Positions 6,705 through 13,766 of a DNA stretch of 19,283 bases are shown here, piece by piece; position 1 is the first letter of the stretch; each line of letters opens with the position of its first letter. The notes under the pieces were generated by a model. That model was not told where the DNA came from and ran no database searches. It saw nothing but the letters and a program-made list of their open reading frames with translations. A program made the position numbers and the translations under genes. The stretch covers positions 1 to 19,283 of the forward strand of contig JACNHM010000229.1 of assembly GCA_014383605.1 (NCBI GenBank). The letters are read 5' to 3'. This DNA is from Chloroflexota bacterium (lineage in GTDB: Bacteria > Chloroflexota > Anaerolineae > UBA3071).

Positions 6705-7925
6705 ATGAGCGAATCCTTAGCCACCCATACTGTTTCTACCTCCCCGGCGACTGGCAGCCGCCGGCGGCTGATGATCGGGCTGTACGCCTTGGCCGTCTTC
6801 CTGTACTGGGCGTCGCTCTACCTGTACGTGCCCACGCTGCCCGTCTACGTCCAGAGCAAGAGCGACAACCTGGCGCTGGTGGGCGTCGTCCTCTCCATGT
6901 ACGGCCTGTGGCAGGCCATCATCCGCCTGCCGCTGGGCGTCGCCGCCGACTGGCTGGGCTGGCGCAAGCCCTTCATCCTCGTCGGGCTGGCCCTGGCCGG
7001 GCTGGGCGCGGTGATCATGGGCCGGGCTGGCGGCGTGAACGAACTCCTCGTCGGGCGAGCCATCACCGGGCTGGCCGCCGGCACCTGGGTGCCGCTGATC
7101 GCCGTGTTCAGCACGCTGTTTCCAGCCGACGAAGCGGTGCGCGCCAGCGCCCTGCTCACGCTGGTGGCCTCAGCAGGCCGTGCTCTGGCTTCCAGCGTCA
7201 CCGGCTCGCTCAACAACCTGGGTGGCTATTCCCTGGCCTTCTTCCTGGCCGCCGGGGCGGCCGCGCTGGCCCTGCTCATCATCTTGCCCGCCAGGGAAAC
7301 ACGCCGTCCGCCCCAGCGCCCTTCGGCGCAGTCCATCGGCCGCCTGATCGTGCGGCGCGACGTGCTGCTGCCCGCCGTGCTCCAGGCCGTCGGCCAATAT
7401 GCCAACTGGACGGCCACCTTCGGCTTCCTGCCCGTGCTGGCCAGGGAACTGGGGGCCACGGACGTGGCCCTGAGCCTGCTGGTGAGCCTGAACATCGGCG
7501 TGGTCCTGCTGGGCAACCTGCTGTCCACGACCATCGTGCGCCGCGTCGGCGCCCGCCGGCTGGTCTACGTCAGTTTCCTGCTGATGGCTGCGGGGATCGG
7601 CGGGGCGGCGCTGGCCCGCTCGCTGCCGCTGATCTTCGCCGCCCAGGTCTGCATCGGGCTGGGGCAGGGCATCGGCTATCCGCTGCTCATGGGCATGAGC
7701 ATTGAGCAGGTGGCCGACGGCGAGCGCACCACGGCCATGGGGCTGCACCAGGCCGTGTATGCCTTAGGCATGTTCGGCGGCCCCTGGCTGAGCGGCCTGC
7801 TGGCCGACGCCGTGGGCATCCGCCCCACCTTCGGGGTGACGGCCTTCGCCTGCCTGGCGCTGGGCCTGCTCGGCACCCACTGGCTCGCCGCAAAACGGCC
7901 TGACCAGACACCCATTCAGACGTAG
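6705..7925 (+). CDS. Major facilitator superfamily transporter
   Basis: A 406-residue MFS permease with about 12 hydrophobic segments in two halves, separated by a basic loop near residues 196-212 (RETRRPPQRPSAQ). The MFS motif A-like loop GVAADWLGWRKPF is at 78-90, between the second and third segments. The family uses proton gradients to export drugs or move small solutes; the substrate cannot be read from sequence. Start and upstream stop are separated by only 2 bp (TAGGGATG), suggesting translational coupling. It precedes an ABC exporter in the same operon, so two unrelated export systems are paired here. Confidence 0.9.
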   Translation: MSESLATHTVSTSPATGSRRRLMIGLYALAVFLYWASLYLYVPTLPVYVQSKSDNLALVGVVLSMYGLWQAIIRLPLGVAADWLGWRKPFILVGLALAGLGAVIMGRAGGVNELLVGRAITGLAAGTWVPLIAVFSTLFPADEAVRASALLTLVASAGRALASSVTGSLNNLGGYSLAFFLAAGAAALALLIILPARETRRPPQRPSAQSIGRLIVRRDVLLPAVLQAVGQYANWTATFGFLPVLARELGATDVALSLLVSLNIGVVLLGNLLSTTIVRRVGARRLVYVSFLLMAAGIGGAALARSLPLIFAAQVCIGLGQGIGYPLLMGMSIEQVADGERTTAMGLHQAVYALGMFGGPWLSGLLADAVGIRPTFGVTAFACLALGLLGTHWLAAKRPDQTPIQT

Positions 7926-7940
7926 CGAGGGAAGTTGACG

Positions 7941-9680
7941 ATGCAAATTCTGAAGCGCCTCTTTCGTTTCCTCACCCCCTACTGGAAGACCCTGCTGATC
8001 AGCGCTGCCCTGCTGCTGGTCGTGACGGCTTTGGAACTGTCGCCGCCGCTCTTCCAGAGAACCATCGTGGACGAGGTCATCGGCACCCGCGATCTGGCTC
8101 GTCTGGGCGTGATCGTGGGATCACTGATCGGCGTGTACGCGCTGCAGCAACTGGCCAACGCCGGTGACCTGTACATCCGCCACGCGCTGGGCCAGCGCTT
8201 CATCTTCGACCTGCGGGTGCGCCTCTACGGCTACCTGCAGCGGCTGTCCCTCTCCTTCTTCGAGCGCACCTCCACCGGCGAACTGATGTCCCGCGTGACC
8301 AACGACGTCAACGCCCTGGAGAACTTCGTGACCCATGGCTCGGCCCTGACGGCCGTGGACCTCCTGCGGCTGCTCGGCGCGGCCATCATCCTCTTCCTGC
8401 TGGACTGGCGACTGGCGCTGGCCGTGCTGCTGCCGGTGCCCATCCTCGCCGTGGCCCTGCGCCGCTTCAACACCCGCGTCCGCCCCATCTACCGCCGTGT
8501 GCGCGACCGGCTGGGCGACATCAACGCCCGGCTGCAGGACAGCCTCTCGGGCATCCGGGTCATCCAGGCCTTCGGCCAGGAGGAGCGGGAACTGGAACGC
8601 TTCGCCGCCGAAAGCGAGAACTACTATCGAGAACGAGTGCGGGGCATTCGCTACTGGTCCACGTTCTTCCCGGCCATGCGCTTCGTGGCCTCGCTGGGCA
8701 CGATCATCGTGCTGGGGGTAGGAGCGGTGATGGTCGTGCGCGGCGAGTTGTCGCTGGGCACGCTGGTCGCCTTTCTCTCCTACATCACTTCCTTCTACCA
8801 GCCCATCAACCGCCTGACGGAGATAGACAACGTCTTCCAGGAAGCCATCGCCGCTGGCGAGCGCATCTTCGAGTTGCTGGATGCCACGTCGGACATCGAG
8901 GACGCGCCAGGGGCCATGGAACTGCCCCACGTGCAGGGCGAAGTGGCCTTTGAAAACGTGACCTTCCGCTACGGCACCGGCGACGAGGTGCTACGCGACG
9001 TCACCTTCGAGATGAAGCCCGGCCAGATGGTGGCGCTGGTCGGCCCCAGCGGCGCGGGCAAGACCAGCATCGCCAATCTGCTCAGCCGTTTCTACGATCC
9101 CATTCAGGGGCGGATCACTCTGGACGGCCATGATCTGCGGGAGATCACGCTGGACTCGCTGCGCAGCCACGTGTCCGTGGTGCTGCAAGACACCTTCCTG
9201 TTCAACAGCACCGTGCGCGAGAACCTGCTCTACGGCAAGCCGGACGCCAGCGACGAGGAGCTTGTCACCGCCACCCAGGCGGCCTACGCCCACGAGTTCA
9301 TCGAGACGCTGCCCGAAGGCTACGACACCGAGATCGGCGAGCGGGGCGTCAAGTTGAGCGGGGGCCAGAAACAGCGGCTGGCGCTGGCGCGGGCCATCTT
9401 GGCCGACCCCCGTATCCTCATCCTGGACGAGGCCACCTCGTCGGTGGACGCCGAGGCGGAGTACCTGATCCAGCAAGCGCTGGAATCGGTGCTGCGGGGC
9501 CGCACGTCGCTGGTCATCGCCCACCGGCTGAGCACCATCCGCAACGCCGACAAGATCATCGCTTTGGAGGAAGGGCGCATCATCGAGGTGGGCGACCACC
9601 GCGAGCTGATGCAGCGCGGCGGGCTGTACAGCCAGCTCTATCGTCGCCAGTTGGAGCTGTCCGCGACAAGGGATGAGTGA
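7941..9680 (+). CDS. ABC exporter, fused permease and ATPase (half-transporter)
   Basis: A 579-residue type IV ABC half-transporter. Roughly residues 1-310 carry six membrane helices. The ATPase domain follows with Walker A GPSGAGKTS (368-376), signature LSGGQKQR (472-479), Walker B ILILDEATSS (catalytic Asp496, Glu497) and the H-loop His528 in AHRLS. Such proteins work as dimers and expel lipids, peptides or drugs; the closest general class is the MsbA/LmrA multidrug type. The ATG at 7941 was chosen over an in-frame TTG two codons earlier because GAGG at 7927-7930 suits it. It is the last gene of the operon, 15 bp after the MFS gene. Confidence 0.95.
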   Translation: MQILKRLFRFLTPYWKTLLISAALLLVVTALELSPPLFQRTIVDEVIGTRDLARLGVIVGSLIGVYALQQLANAGDLYIRHALGQRFIFDLRVRLYGYLQRLSLSFFERTSTGELMSRVTNDVNALENFVTHGSALTAVDLLRLLGAAIILFLLDWRLALAVLLPVPILAVALRRFNTRVRPIYRRVRDRLGDINARLQDSLSGIRVIQAFGQEERELERFAAESENYYRERVRGIRYWSTFFPAMRFVASLGTIIVLGVGAVMVVRGELSLGTLVAFLSYITSFYQPINRLTEIDNVFQEAIAAGERIFELLDATSDIEDAPGAMELPHVQGEVAFENVTFRYGTGDEVLRDVTFEMKPGQMVALVGPSGAGKTSIANLLSRFYDPIQGRITLDGHDLREITLDSLRSHVSVVLQDTFLFNSTVRENLLYGKPDASDEELVTATQAAYAHEFIETLPEGYDTEIGERGVKLSGGQKQRLALARAILADPRILILDEATSSVDAEAEYLIQQALESVLRGRTSLVIAHRLSTIRNADKIIALEEGRIIEVGDHRELMQRGGLYSQLYRRQLELSATRDE

Positions 9681-9705
9681 GGTCAAGGGGAAGCGGGTAG
9701 CTTGG

Positions 9706-9819
9706 CAATGTCACATTTCGCTTGTAGTCAGGCACGCAGCGGAGCGGAGTGCCGTCGCCAGGACGCTACTCCGCTGTGCTACGTACCTCACTACTAACGT
9801 TTCGTCGAATGTGACATTG
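9706..9819. repeat. 114-bp imperfect inverted repeat, MITE- or REP-like
   Basis: The ends are inverted copies: CAATGTCACATT at 9706-9717 and its reverse complement at 9808-9819. Further in, GTAGT, a CACGCAGCGGAG-like motif and TAGCGTCC-like motifs also recur in inverted order, so most of the element folds on itself. No reading frame is apparent in it and no clear target-site duplication is seen. It could be a non-autonomous element or a transcription barrier behind the ABC exporter. Confidence 0.6.
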
Positions 9820-9869
9820 TCGAGGTAGTCTCCCCCAACTGTGTTGACGCAAGTTTTGCCGCTTTTTGA

Positions 9870-9936
9870 CCGCAGAGACCCGCAGAGAACGCCGAGGAAA
9901 CCAGAAGATCTCTGCGTGCTCCGCGTGCTCTACGGT
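9870..9936. repeat. Hairpin of ~9-nt units (CGCAGAG type)
   Basis: Left arm units CGCAGAG at 9871 and 9881 and CGCCGAG at 9890; right arm CTCTGCG, CTCCGCG and CTCTACG at 9910, 9919 and 9928, an exact period of 9. The arms are imperfect reverse complements (ACCGCAGAG against CTCTACGGT). Similar CGCAGAG elements are, from memory, common between genes of many environmental bacteria. Confidence 0.65.
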
Positions 9937-9990
9937 AAGGGAAAACCATCAACACGGAAGAGGGGGACTACCAGAAAGCGGAAGAAGCGG

Positions 9991-10037
9991 AAAGAAAAGC
10001 GCTGCGACGTCCAGCCCGCAAGTCCCACGTCGCAGCG
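9991..10037 (-). terminator. Intrinsic-terminator-like hairpin of the minus-strand operon
   Basis: An exact 11-bp inverted repeat (CGCTGCGACGT, 10000-10010 with 10027-10037) with a 16-nt loop. Read on the minus strand the stem is followed by CTTTTCTTT, a T-rich though not perfect tail. It lies about 90 bp after the last minus-strand stop at 10125, the right place for ending the metF operon. Confidence 0.5.
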
Positions 10038-10050
10038 ACAGAGATGGGGA

Positions 10051-10116
10051 ACGGATGAACACCGTTTTCCACGGAGTATCATGTTGATCCGTGCCCATCC
10101 GTGTGAAACCGTGCCC
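10051..10116. repeat. Hairpin of 10-nt units (ATCCGTG type)
   Basis: Right arm ATCCGTGCCC, ATCCGTGTGA, AACCGTGCCC at 10087, 10097 and 10107, exact period 10. Left arm ACGGATGAAC, ACCGTTTTCC, ACGGAGTATC at 10051, 10061 and 10071, complementary in part. It is a third repeat family within the same 444-bp intergenic region (9681-10124), where I see no other convincing gene. Confidence 0.6.
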
Positions 10117-10124
10117 GTGTCCGC

Positions 10125-10304
10125 TCACAGACTGCCACGCTCCAGGATGGCTTGCATTTCGTGCATCAGCTCGGGGTCGAGGGGCAGGCGGGCCAGTTTG
10201 CGCTGCGCGGTCCGGAAGCCGCAGCGCAGGTGACGGATGGCCAGTTCGCCATCCAGCCAGACGGCGTAGGTTCCCTGCGGGGTGCCGTGGCGCGGCTGGC
10301 CCAG
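10125..10304 (-). CDS. Possible 59-residue protein with a non-standard start
   Basis: Directly after metF an open frame encodes a protein ending in LDPELMHEMQAILERGSL, preceded by GTYAVWLDGELAIRHLRCGF. The sequence looks like real protein (a strand-rich front and an amphipathic helix at the end), and GGAGGG follows the metF stop. However no ATG, GTG or TTG is in frame; CTG at 10304 is the only plausible start and lies three to four bases from the Shine-Dalgarno sequence. It may be a minor gene, the remnant of a longer one, or chance. No family recognised. Confidence 0.35.
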   Translation of the reverse strand: MGQPRHGTPQGTYAVWLDGELAIRHLRCGFRTAQRKLARLPLDPELMHEMQAILERGSL

Positions 10305-10312
10305 GCTCCCTC

Positions 10313-11182
10313 CTACACCCCCGCGGCATCCAGAATGGCCGGGATGTGATGCTCCCAGCCCAGGGACATGATGTGCACGCCCTGGCAGATGTCCTTCACC
10401 TCTCGAATCAGACGAGCGGCGATCTCAATGCTCGTCTTCACCCGATCCTCCGCCTCTGCCATCTCTTCGATCAAGCGATCCGGCACGTGCACACCCGCCA
10501 CGTTGCGGTTCATGAAACGAGCCATGCCTGCCGACTTCAGCAAGATGATGCCCACCAACACCGGCACGTTCCAATGCTTCACCTTCTCCATGAAGCGGGC
10601 GAACTGCTGCGCGTCGTAGACCCCCTGCGTCTGGAAGAACCTGGCCCCGGCGCGCACCTTCTTCTCCATCTTGGCGATCTGCGGTTCCAGCGGATTCGAC
10701 CCCGGGTTCACGACCGCGCCGGGGAAGAAACGAGGCGTGCCTTTCAACGGTTTGCCGGCCAAATCCTGCCCGTTCTGTAACGTCTCCATTGTCCTCAGCA
10801 AGGTGACCGAATCGAGATCAAACACCGGCTTGGCCTGGGGGTGATCGCCCAGCGTTACGTAGTCGCCGGTCAGGCAGAGCACGTTCTCGATGCCCAGCAC
10901 GTGGGCGCTGAGGAGATCCGATTGCAGGGCGATGCGGTTGCGATCGCGGCAGGTCACCTGGTAGATCGGCTCGACGCCCCGCTCCTGCAGCAGACGGCAG
11001 GCAGCCAGCGAGCCTAGCGTCATCACCGAACTCTGCTGGTCGGTGACGTTGACGGCGTCCACCCGGTCGCGCAGGAACTCGGCCGTCTCCAGGAATTCGG
11101 CGACGTCAACCCCCTTGGGTGGGCCGATTTCCGCTGTGACGACGAACTTCCCTTCTTCCAATGCGACTTGCAGGCGGCTCAT
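10313..11182 (-). CDS. metF: Methylenetetrahydrofolate reductase, MetF-type (copy 2)
   Basis: A 289-residue single-domain MetF that reduces 5,10-methylene-tetrahydrofolate to 5-methyl-tetrahydrofolate on FAD. Family marks: TAEIGPPKG near the N-terminus (catalytic Glu), DAVNVTDQQSS, TCRDRNRIALQSDLL, and NVLCLTGDYVTLGDHP. It is the last well-supported gene of the minus-strand block and follows a MetV gene by 11 bp, the same pairing known from acetogens where MetV and MetF form one complex without direct NAD(P)H use. It is clearly paralogous to, but well diverged from, the MetF at 12736-13653. It starts with ATG behind AGGGGG/GGAG. Confidence 0.92.
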   Translation of the reverse strand: MSRLQVALEEGKFVVTAEIGPPKGVDVAEFLETAEFLRDRVDAVNVTDQQSSVMTLGSLAACRLLQERGVEPIYQVTCRDRNRIALQSDLLSAHVLGIENVLCLTGDYVTLGDHPQAKPVFDLDSVTLLRTMETLQNGQDLAGKPLKGTPRFFPGAVVNPGSNPLEPQIAKMEKKVRAGARFFQTQGVYDAQQFARFMEKVKHWNVPVLVGIILLKSAGMARFMNRNVAGVHVPDRLIEEMAEAEDRVKTSIEIAARLIREVKDICQGVHIMSLGWEHHIPAILDAAGV

Positions 11183-11193
11183 TCTCCACCCCC

Positions 11194-11859
11194 TTACTTC
11201 CCAGGCCGAGGAGCCCGCTTGTCAATGCGCTGTGGGTGGCAAGCCTTGCTCCAGTCCTTGGGCTCACGGATGGTCTGGAAGCGTTCCCCCTGGTCCCACT
11301 CGTGCAGCCGCTGGTAGATCATGACCCAGGCACAGTCCTGCTCCTTGTCCACCTCGCATTTGCCGTCCATGTAGCCGCCGCAGGGACCGTTGGCCAGCCC
11401 CTTGGGGCAGAGGGTCACCGGGCAGATGGAGCCTGTTTCCGCCAGCACGCACTCCCCGCACAGCCGACAGCGCTCATCCGAGACGGTCAGGCTCTGCAGA
11501 CGGGCCAGGAAGAGTGTATTGAGGGCCGGATAGGTGGGCACGTCCACCAGGGCCGCGACGGTCTGCACGCCCGCGCCACAGGAGAGAACCAGGATCGCAT
11601 CCGCCTGCGCCAACTCCTCTTTCCGACGCCGCAGACCCAACCGCGTGATGCGCCCGTCGCAAACGCCTTCATCAGGCAGCAGCCACCCGAGACACCGTTT
11701 CCCCGCCGCCTCCAGTTTGGCCTCCATCCTCTGCACCTCTTGCTCCCCGCCGGTGCCCCAGGTGGTGGCGCAGATCGGACAACCGACGAGGAATACCGCC
11801 TCGTGGCCCTCCAGAATGGCCAGAATCTCGTCCAACGACTTCTGTTCGGTGATGATCAT
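11194..11859 (-). CDS. metV: MetV-like methylenetetrahydrofolate reductase partner subunit (copy 2)
   Basis: A 221-residue protein of the MTHFR C-terminal/MetV family. Near the N-terminus CPICATTWGTGGE and in the middle VLSCGAGVQTV line a small alpha/beta domain; the C-terminal half carries a dense cysteine set, CRLCGEC, CPVTLCPKGLANGPCGG, CEVD and DCAW, expected to bind Fe-S or Zn. In acetogens MetV passes electrons to the MetF flavin. The ATG at 11859 follows GGAGGT at six bases. It sits 17 bp after a receiver gene and 11 bp before metF, so the set is almost surely one transcript. Confidence 0.88.
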   Translation of the reverse strand: MIITEQKSLDEILAILEGHEAVFLVGCPICATTWGTGGEQEVQRMEAKLEAAGKRCLGWLLPDEGVCDGRITRLGLRRRKEELAQADAILVLSCGAGVQTVAALVDVPTYPALNTLFLARLQSLTVSDERCRLCGECVLAETGSICPVTLCPKGLANGPCGGYMDGKCEVDKEQDCAWVMIYQRLHEWDQGERFQTIREPKDWSKACHPQRIDKRAPRPGK

Positions 11860-11876
11860 GGCCCCACCTCCTGGCC

Positions 11877-12281
11877 CTATTCCGGCTGCTCAAGACGCGC
11901 CAGTAGCTTTTCGATGCGGCGCAGAAGCTCCGGCGGGCGCACAGGCTTGTCCACGTAGTCCTCCGCTTCCAGCATCATCCCCTGCCTCAGCGCAATAGAA
12001 GTCTCCGACACCCGACCGGCGAAGCTGGTGAGCATCATCACCGGCACGTGGCGCAGCTCCGGATCAGCCTTGAGCGCCTCGCAGACCGTGAAACCATCCT
12101 GGTCTGGCATGATGATGTCCAGGATGATGAGGTCCGGCGTCTTCTGGCGAGCCAGATCCAGCCCTGCCTGGCCGCGCAGCGCCGTGCGGACATCGTACCC
12201 CGCCTTCTCCAGCACCAGCCGCGTGGCAGCCACGAAGTCAGGATCGTCGTCAACCAACAGAATATCCACACCTTTTGCCAC
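11877..12281 (-). CDS. Stand-alone receiver-domain response regulator (second)
   Basis: A 134-residue CheY-like protein: acidic pair Asp11/Asp12, phospho-acceptor Asp55 in LIILDIIMPD, Thr85 and Lys112 in DKPVRPPELL. There is no DNA-binding or enzymatic output domain. The start is GTG at 12281 (GGAGGT five bases upstream); the much longer frame beyond is the shadow of the neighbouring receiver gene. Its C-terminal helix RPPELLRRIEKLLARL is nearly identical to that of the receiver just upstream, so the two arose by duplication. Most likely partner: the histidine kinase at 13763-14980. Confidence 0.9.
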   Translation of the reverse strand: MAKGVDILLVDDDPDFVAATRLVLEKAGYDVRTALRGQAGLDLARQKTPDLIILDIIMPDQDGFTVCEALKADPELRHVPVMMLTSFAGRVSETSIALRQGMMLEAEDYVDKPVRPPELLRRIEKLLARLEQPE

Positions 12282-12295
12282 CGGCCACCTCCCGC

Positions 12296-12682
12296 TTACT
12301 TCTTCAACAACTTTTCCACGCGCCGCAACAACTCCGGCGGGCGGATGCGCTTCACCACGTAGTCCTGCACGTCCATGGAGACTCCCACCTCCAGTTCGTA
12401 GCGGCGACGGCTGGCTTCCTCCGGTACGGCGGTCAGGATGAGGATGGGCAAATCCGCGTACCTGGCGCTTGCCCGCAGTTCCCGCACCACGGCAAAGCCG
12501 TCCTTGCGCGGCATCAGCAGGTCGAGGATGAGCAAGTCTGGCTGCATCTCCTGGACCATCTCCAGGCATTCCACGCCGTCCTTGGCCGTGATCACGCCGT
12601 AATCTTCCGCCTCCAGCACGGTGCTGAGCATGACGCGGATGTCAGGATCGTCATCTACCACCAGAATCTTCGCCTTGGTCAT
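12296..12682 (-). CDS. Stand-alone receiver-domain response regulator (first)
   Basis: A 128-residue receiver: Asp10/Asp11, phospho-acceptor Asp54 in LLILDLLMPRKDG, Thr84 and Lys111. Again no output domain is attached. The ATG at 12682 lies behind GGGAG; an in-frame ATG at 12739 was rejected because the extension merely translates a 9-nt tandem repeat. It is followed after 14 bp by its paralogue. Receivers without output usually act by protein contact or as phosphate sinks. Confidence 0.92.
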   Translation of the reverse strand: MTKAKILVVDDDPDIRVMLSTVLEAEDYGVITAKDGVECLEMVQEMQPDLLILDLLMPRKDGFAVVRELRASARYADLPILILTAVPEEASRRRYELEVGVSMDVQDYVVKRIRPPELLRRVEKLLKK

Positions 12683-12700
12683 GATCTCCCTCCCTTTCGA

Positions 12701-12727
12701 TTTCGTGCCTTTCGCACCTTTCACGCC
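12701..12727. repeat. Three 9-nt tandem units upstream of the receiver gene
   Basis: TTTCGTGCC, TTTCGCACC and TTTCACGCC follow one another without gaps in the 53-bp space between the upstream metF and the first receiver gene. No complementary arm is seen nearby, so this looks like a half-element of the short-unit repeats found elsewhere in the window. Confidence 0.6.
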
Positions 12728-12735
12728 TCTCGTGA

Positions 12736-13653
12736 TCACACAACTGGGCGCGGCAGCAAGCCCGCCTCCTCGACGATCCGGGGTACGATGGACTCCCAGG
12801 CCACGGCCATGATGTGCACGCCGCGCACGCCTGGAATCTCCCGCACCTGGTTGATGATCTCGACGCAGATGCGGACGCCCTCCTCCCTGGCCTTCTCGGC
12901 ATCCTCCATCCGCCGTACGAGTTCATCAGGGATATCCAGGCCGGCGACGTACTTCTTCATGTAGCGGATCATGCCTGCCGATTTGGCAGGGATGACACCA
13001 GCCAAGAAGTACATATTCTCCAACAAGCCCATGTCCCGCACCCTGGCCATGTAGTCGCGGAATTTCTCCACGTTGAAGACCGCCTGGCTCTGGATGAAGT
13101 CCGCACCGGCCTTCACTTTCTTGGCCAAACGCAGGGGGCGGAACTCGTAGGGATCAGCGAAGGGGTTTGCCGCCGTGCCGATGAAGAAGGGCAGTTCTCC
13201 TTTGACCTCCTCGCCACAGTCGAACTTCCCCTCGTCGCGCATGTTCTTGACCATCCGTACCAACTGGATGGAGTCGATGTCGTGCACGTTCTTCGCCGTG
13301 GGATGGTTGCCGAACTTCTGGTGATCACCAGTCAGGCAAAGGATGTTGCGGACGCCCAGCGCCGAGGCCCCCAGGATATCGGCCTGGATGGCCAGCCGGT
13401 TGCGGTCGCGACAGGTCATCTGCAACACCGGATCCACGCCTTCCTGTTTGAGGATGCCACAGGCGGCGATGCTGGACATGCGCACCACCGCCGTCTGGTT
13501 ATCGGTGACGTTGAGAGCATCGCAACAATCCTTCAGCATCCCCGCCCCATGACGGATCACGCCGGCGTCGCCTCCCTTGGGCGGTCCCAACTCCGCCGTC
13601 ACGGCGAAATGCCCAGCTTCCAGCACCTTTTCCAAATTGCTGCCGCTCTTCAT
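12736..13653 (-). CDS. metF: Methylenetetrahydrofolate reductase, MetF-type (copy 1)
   Basis: A 305-residue MetF paralogue. The same landmarks are present: TAELGPPKGGD (catalytic Glu), DALNVTDNQTA, CRDRNRLAIQADILG, NILCLTGDHQKFGNHP, and a C-terminal GVHIMAVAWESIVP shared with copy 2. It should make methyl-tetrahydrofolate. The ATG at 13653 follows GGAGGG; the longer frame upstream translates repeat DNA. It is separated from the histidine kinase by the octanucleotide hairpin (13671-13766). Having two divergent MetFs in one operon suggests different partners or substrates rather than simple dosage. Confidence 0.92.
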   Translation of the reverse strand: MKSGSNLEKVLEAGHFAVTAELGPPKGGDAGVIRHGAGMLKDCCDALNVTDNQTAVVRMSSIAACGILKQEGVDPVLQMTCRDRNRLAIQADILGASALGVRNILCLTGDHQKFGNHPTAKNVHDIDSIQLVRMVKNMRDEGKFDCGEEVKGELPFFIGTAANPFADPYEFRPLRLAKKVKAGADFIQSQAVFNVEKFRDYMARVRDMGLLENMYFLAGVIPAKSAGMIRYMKKYVAGLDIPDELVRRMEDAEKAREEGVRICVEIINQVREIPGVRGVHIMAVAWESIVPRIVEEAGLLPRPVV

Positions 13654-13670
13654 AGACCCTCCTCCCTCAA

Positions 13671-13766
13671 AGGAAACAAGTAGACAAGTACACAAGTAGA
13701 CAAGGAGCGATGTGAACGCTCATCTGATCTTCCCTTGTCTACTTGTTTCCTTGTATCCTTGTCTAC
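13671..13766. repeat. Octanucleotide-repeat hairpin between kinase and metF
   Basis: Twelve 8-nt units in continuous register (96 nt). Left arm AGGAAACA, AGTAGACA, AGTACACA, AGTAGACA; four unrelated octads as loop (13703-13734); right arm TTGTCTAC, TTGTTTCC, TTGTATCC, TTGTCTAC. An exact 17-bp inverted match pairs 13672-13688 with 13734-13750. The last unit supplies the stop codon of the kinase, so the hairpin begins exactly where that gene ends; it could pause, stabilise or attenuate transcription into metF. Confidence 0.85.

Noticed and set aside
10125..10304. A frameshifted pseudogene after metF
   Set aside because: Careful reading of the bases at 10196-10210 shows one continuous frame, so no frameshift needs to be assumed.
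9949..10329. A 126-codon minus-strand gene across the intergenic repeats
   Set aside because: Its translation is Pro/Arg-rich, runs through three repeat elements, and has no ribosome site or recognisable domain.
12282..12569. A 230-residue form of the second receiver with a long N-terminus
   Set aside because: The added part is low-complexity shadow of the neighbouring receiver gene; the GTG at 12281 has a good Shine-Dalgarno sequence.
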